Below are positions 60,225 to 64,000 of a stretch of DNA of 64,000 nucleotides, in pieces. The DNA is taken from assembly GCA_003254925.1 (NCBI GenBank), contig QANZ01029844.1, forward strand, positions 35,982-99,981, read 5' to 3'. Positions within the stretch are counted from its first letter, which is position 1; every line of letters starts with the position of its first letter. A model generated the notes under the pieces. That model was not told the DNA's origin and ran no database searches. It was given only the letters and a program-made list of their open reading frames with translations. The stretch comes from Chamaecrista fasciculata. Lineage: Eukaryota > Streptophyta > Magnoliopsida > Fabales > Fabaceae. The position numbers and the translations under genes were made by a program.

Positions 60225-60472
60225 AGCCTGTTTTGATGGAGTCTTCTCTTAAGTATGAGAACATTGTTGTTGCTAGTTATGAGGAGATGCTTCTTAAAAA
60301 TTCAAGAATGACTAGTTTCAGTAGGAAAGTTGAGGAACGAGTGTCTTCTATGAAGAAGAAAGCTGCTGTGGTGCAGAAGAAAGAGGGTGATGGTATGAAA
60401 TTGTGCATTAGTCTTCGCTAGACCGTTACACGGATAGGCGGGAAAAACCCATAACATTATCTAAAAAAAAAA
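60225..60472 (+). pseudogene. 3' remainder of the LINE-type pseudogene with A-run
   Basis: An overlapping frame (60221-60421) encodes a Lys-rich tail (RKVEERVSSMKKKAAVVQK) that fits the basic C-terminus of such proteins after a frameshift. An A run at about 60462-60472 may be the retroposition tail. No flanking duplication seen. Confidence 0.4.
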
Positions 60473-61465
60473 ACTTCGCGCCTCTATTTTATGCACAGCT
60501 CAGCAAATATGAGGAGTGAGGACAGTTAAGGCTCTAACTAATCTGTTACAAAGAAGATCGAATTCACATGGAACAAGGCTCAGCTGGCAGCAATACAAAA
60601 TTAGTTGATACAATGGGCTTTGGAATTGGATTTTTCAGTTTGGGCTGGACCTCTATTAAGTGCATCTATAAAAAAAATGTTTCAACTAAAAATTACAACT
60701 TACAAGTAAACAAATAATAGTCTCCCAGTGCCTGGTATAATCAATTCTTAATTACTTAACAATAGAGATACTCTAATAGCACTTGATAATTAAATAATTT
60801 TAAAAAAATTAATCTATTATATATTCATAAGTAATTATTACAAAATTTAACGATTATAAACGTTGAAATATAAAATTCTTTGTTTTAACCTTTTGTTTTA
60901 TATATTTTAACACATGTATTAACTATTACATGTTTGAAAGGATCATAACAACCTACAATTATATGTATGTACGTGTTTCATGCCTAATTTTATCGTCAGT
61001 CATAACAACCTACAATTGCAGCTACCTGTAGTCGAACGAATCGTTTTAAGTCTAAATTTTAAATATTGAATTAATGATTTAATGTTTGAAAGATGATAAA
61101 TTGTCAAATATAAAATTATAAGATTATTATTTTTGGAAGATGAAAATTATAGTTAATTTAATTATTTTGTTAAACATACTAACTAAAATATAATTACAGA
61201 TTTAATATGATTCTAAATTTTATTGATATTGTTCATAACAATTAATGTTAAAAAATGATACTAATCATTAAATTTGAATTAATATTTTAATAAAATAATC
61301 AAATTAACTTTAATTAATTTTTTAAAGACTAACTAAATTTTATGATTTTATCTTTCAAAGATATATTAAATCAATAAATTTATCTTCTTTTAACAACCAA
61401 TTCATTCATTTATTATTTTGATCATTAAGAGATTTGTACGATAATAATTGAGTATCTTGCTGCCA
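60473..61465. other. gene-free stretch with duplication block B2 (first part)
   Basis: AT-rich. 60930-61070 matches 50740-50870 (GGATCATAACAACCTAC, present twice here; AAGTCTAAATTTTA). Confidence 0.45.
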
Positions 61466-62131
61466 TAGAGGTGAGCATCATAACCCGCGAGCCCATGAAT
61501 CCGTAAAAACCAACTCAACCCGTAGTCACGGACTGGGTTGGGTTGGGTTCAAAATTCTCAACCTGCACACTTGCGGGTTGGTTCGCGGGCTGGAGGTTTA
61601 TGAACCCAATCCAACCCGCGAACCCACAAATATATATTTTTATAATTAATTACTAATATATATATATATATAATATTATAGAGTAAACTAACAATTTGGT
61701 CCTTGAAAGATCATTGAGCTAACAACTCAGTCTCTGAAAGATTGAAATGTATAATTTAGTCCTTGAAAGATCAAAATGGTATACTAACTAATTCTTTTTT
61801 TGGACTAAATAATATACTATTTTAATCTTTCAGGGACTAAAATGTATACCATTTTAATCCTTCAAGGACTAAATGGTATTTTTAATCTTTCAGGGATTGA
61901 GTTGTCACCTTGATGATCTTTCAGGGATCAAATTGTTAGTTTACTTTATAGTATATATGATGTACTTTGCATAAAAAGTTGAAAAAGAATGTGTTATTTT
62001 GTTGTTAAATTAAAAAAAAAAAATCAACCTGCGAGTTCAACTCGTAATGTCGCGAGTTGGATTGGTTTGGATTGAATTTTATAAAATGCAAGGTTGGGTT
62101 GAGATCTTCCCTCAGCGCGCGCTCACATCTA
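61466..62131. mobile_element. hAT-like element containing a nested foldback
   Basis: The ends TAGAGGTGAGC and (inverted) TAGATGTGAGC match. Flanking TGCTGCCA and TCTTGCCA agree at 6 of 8. Subterminal GGGTTGGGTT and AACCCGCGA runs are typical of plant hAT MITEs. Confidence 0.6.
61682..61947. mobile_element. foldback MITE nested in the hAT-like element
   Basis: The 266-bp unit begins AGTAAACTAACAATTTGG and ends with the inverse. Both arms contain repeated (T)AGTCCTTGAAAGAT motifs. TTATAG stands on both sides (61676-61681 and 61948-61953). Confidence 0.75.
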
Positions 62132-62671
62132 TCTTGCCACATGTTCGTCCTTAAATAATGTCACATATAGCTAGAAATGAGAAATTAATTAAAAGAAAAT
62201 AAGTAGATAAAGACTGTATACATTAATTATGATGAAATTAAAGATGATTGTCATCCATAGAATATACATGTAATATATATATATATATATATATATATTT
62301 GGCCTGAAAAAGTATATATATATAAGATTAAAGTTGGTGTTTTAATATTAGCACCTGCATTAATATACATTTAATTTATTTTAATGAGTAATGACATCAG
62401 TTTAAATGCGATACTTCTGATATCCCAACATCATCGGTGGTTTAGATTGAGAAGTCATGCGAGTATACAAAGACTGAAAAAAATATTTAGCCTCAAGTCA
62501 ATAAGAAAAATATAGATGTATCATTTTCAGGAATCAATTAAATATAGGTAAGTCATATCAATAAGAAACATTGACCGAAAAGACCAATTATAAAGGACAG
62601 CCTAAAGTCAATAAGTAAATAGAATTATATCCTTGAATAAAAAAAAACAATAGTAAAATCAATTAAATATT
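62132..62671. other. gene-free stretch with duplication block B2 (second part)
   Basis: 62150-62225 matches 50925-51000 (GTCACATATA(T/G)..AGAAATG.GAAATT). TA microsatellite at 62272-62298. No gene. Confidence 0.45.
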
Positions 62672-62968
62672 GCCAAGGGTTGACACAAGTGGTTAAAGAT
62701 TCAGATGAAAGTCTTTGCCTCATCATGAGCAAAGGTTCGAATTCCCTTGAAGTTACTTAATCTCACTTGGTGGGTATCCCTTCCCAAGAAAATCCCCTGA
62801 CGTTCAAGGGTTAGTTGAGTAGTTGTTTTGGGTAAAACTACTTTCGGTTTAGACATGTGCAATAATCTTTTGAGCTGGGCCTTTGTTAGTCTCCCAAACA
62901 TGCCATTGGCGCCCTACTCGATAGTATTTGGAAGTGCCTTCCCTTACTACCAACTTTTTTGTACAAAA
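62672..62968 (+). mobile_element. tRNA-derived SINE, 297 bp
   Basis: The head reads GACACAAGTGGTTAAAGATTC (box A region, in two parts) and AAAGGTTCGAATTCC (box B). The tail is TTTTTTGTAC plus A run. AAAATCAATTAAATATT (17 bp) flanks it exactly at 62655-62671 and 62969-62985. The minus-strand open frame inside is not a gene. It differs in body sequence from the 49853 SINE. Confidence 0.88.
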
Positions 62969-62985
62969 AAAATCAATTAAATATT

Positions 62986-64000
62986 AAAGTATTGGCAAAT
63001 ATAAATCAGTAATAAAACATCTTTGAATGACTCCCATTTGAATATGCTTTATTTTCTTATTTCCAACAAATATATAAGAAATTAATAAATAAGAGATAAG
63101 AGCCTTTTTTATAATAACAAGGTAAAATATATTAAATAAAAGCTAAGCAGCACTTATAAATGATCAGAGACTTCAAAACTAATAAACAAGAAGAATACAT
63201 CATAAACATTGTTGAAATAGAAGTCGAATCGGGCTCATAAATCGTTCCTTTAAGGAACACTTATTCTATAAGAATGATATTCTGAAGATGAAAAATATCA
63301 CTTAAAGTGTTGCCAATAAGAAGTTTACTATTATACATATTGTTTATCAGCAAAGAAATCAATTTCACGATTAAAGAAACCACCGACTTCATCGATATAA
63401 GTGCCGAAAGCGAGATCTGAAAATCCGAAGCTGAAAACTGAACACAAAAAAAGGAAAAGGAAAAAAAGAAGAAACATTACCAATTAAGGGAGACAGACCA
63501 GATCTAAAAAATAACTACCAAGGGGATTAAACCTAGATATGAAATTAATTATTTAAGGATGAGGGATAAAAAGATGAGAAAACAAAAAAAAATACACACA
63601 AAATAAACTTTAAATCCACAACTAATTAAAAATAGGAAAGAAGACGTGGAGGGCTACCGCAAACAGCCCCAAAAGATAGATGAGGAACAACAGCTTCGAT
63701 GAGTAGAGAGTAGGGAGAGATAAGAGCCTTTTAAACGTATTTATCTTGCTCCTAATAAAGATACAAAAGTTCTTATTAATAAATGATTTATCTAAAAATT
63801 TGTACTGTTTCAACGTGAGGAAATATTTCAAAATATGTAAACATTTACAACCTAGCCAAAACTGAGAGTTAAAAAGGATCAGAAAGACACAAGTATATTT
63901 TTTGCTTTTAAACTTTATATTATTTTTTTTCTCTCAAAAGTTTTTTACTATCAATTTATAATTTGTTTCAAAATCTTATATTTTAGTTAATTTTATTATT
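62986..64000. other. gene-free right end
   Basis: AT-rich; no supported gene up to the window edge. The open frame at 63622-63831 (-) has no family signal. Confidence 0.5.

Overview
This is a eudicot plant nuclear genome window. It is AT-rich, with intron-split genes of plant-only families (plastid KAS II, pectin methylesterase inhibitor, FMO1-type monooxygenase), TATA boxes 70-250 bp upstream of start codons, and dense plant-type transposable elements. I cannot name the species. There is no bacterial, organellar or viral gene content.

Four protein-coding genes are supported. (1) KAS II, + strand, 11843-17948, 13 exons, 566 aa: the plastid enzyme that extends palmitoyl-ACP to stearoyl-ACP. 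(2) A secreted invertase/pectin methylesterase inhibitor-like protein, - strand, 25746-26348, 200 aa, no intron. (3) A single-pass membrane protein of unknown role, - strand, 33143-33724, 193 aa. (4) An FMO1-like flavin monooxygenase, + strand, 52927-57180, 5 exons, 522 aa, from the family that makes N-hydroxypipecolic acid in systemic immunity. They form no operon or pathway.

The rest is mostly transposon-derived. 1-11 kb holds a Mutator-type MITE with a perfect 9-bp target duplication, three short Helitron-like elements, and a terminal-inverted-repeat element carrying a captured PB1-domain exon. 19.5-25.4 kb holds a 2.1-kb solo LTR with a perfect 5-bp duplication, a Mutator-type element with a nested Helitron, a 240-bp hairpin, a second inverted copy of the same Helitron, and a Stowaway-like MITE. 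34-41 kb holds MITEs, an element carrying an LRR receptor-kinase fragment, a hAT-like element and a GC-rich LTR. 42.5-51.7 kb holds more Helitrons, a near-perfect 55-bp hairpin, a 614-bp assembly gap, two ~98% identical hAT-like copies, a 1.9-kb LTR-like element and SINEs. 57-64 kb holds a decayed LINE ORF1, nested foldback elements and a full SINE.

Two patterns stand out. First, many tiny insertions consist of little more than a few bases plus an A (or T) run flanked by 10-18-bp direct repeats. They look like minimal products of SINE/LINE-machinery retroposition. Second, non-coding blocks upstream of the FMO gene (47.2-51.1 kb) reappear in the same order downstream of it (58.1-62.2 kb). This implies an old tandem duplication of the FMO locus with a period of about 11 kb. 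I found no clearly new multi-gene system.
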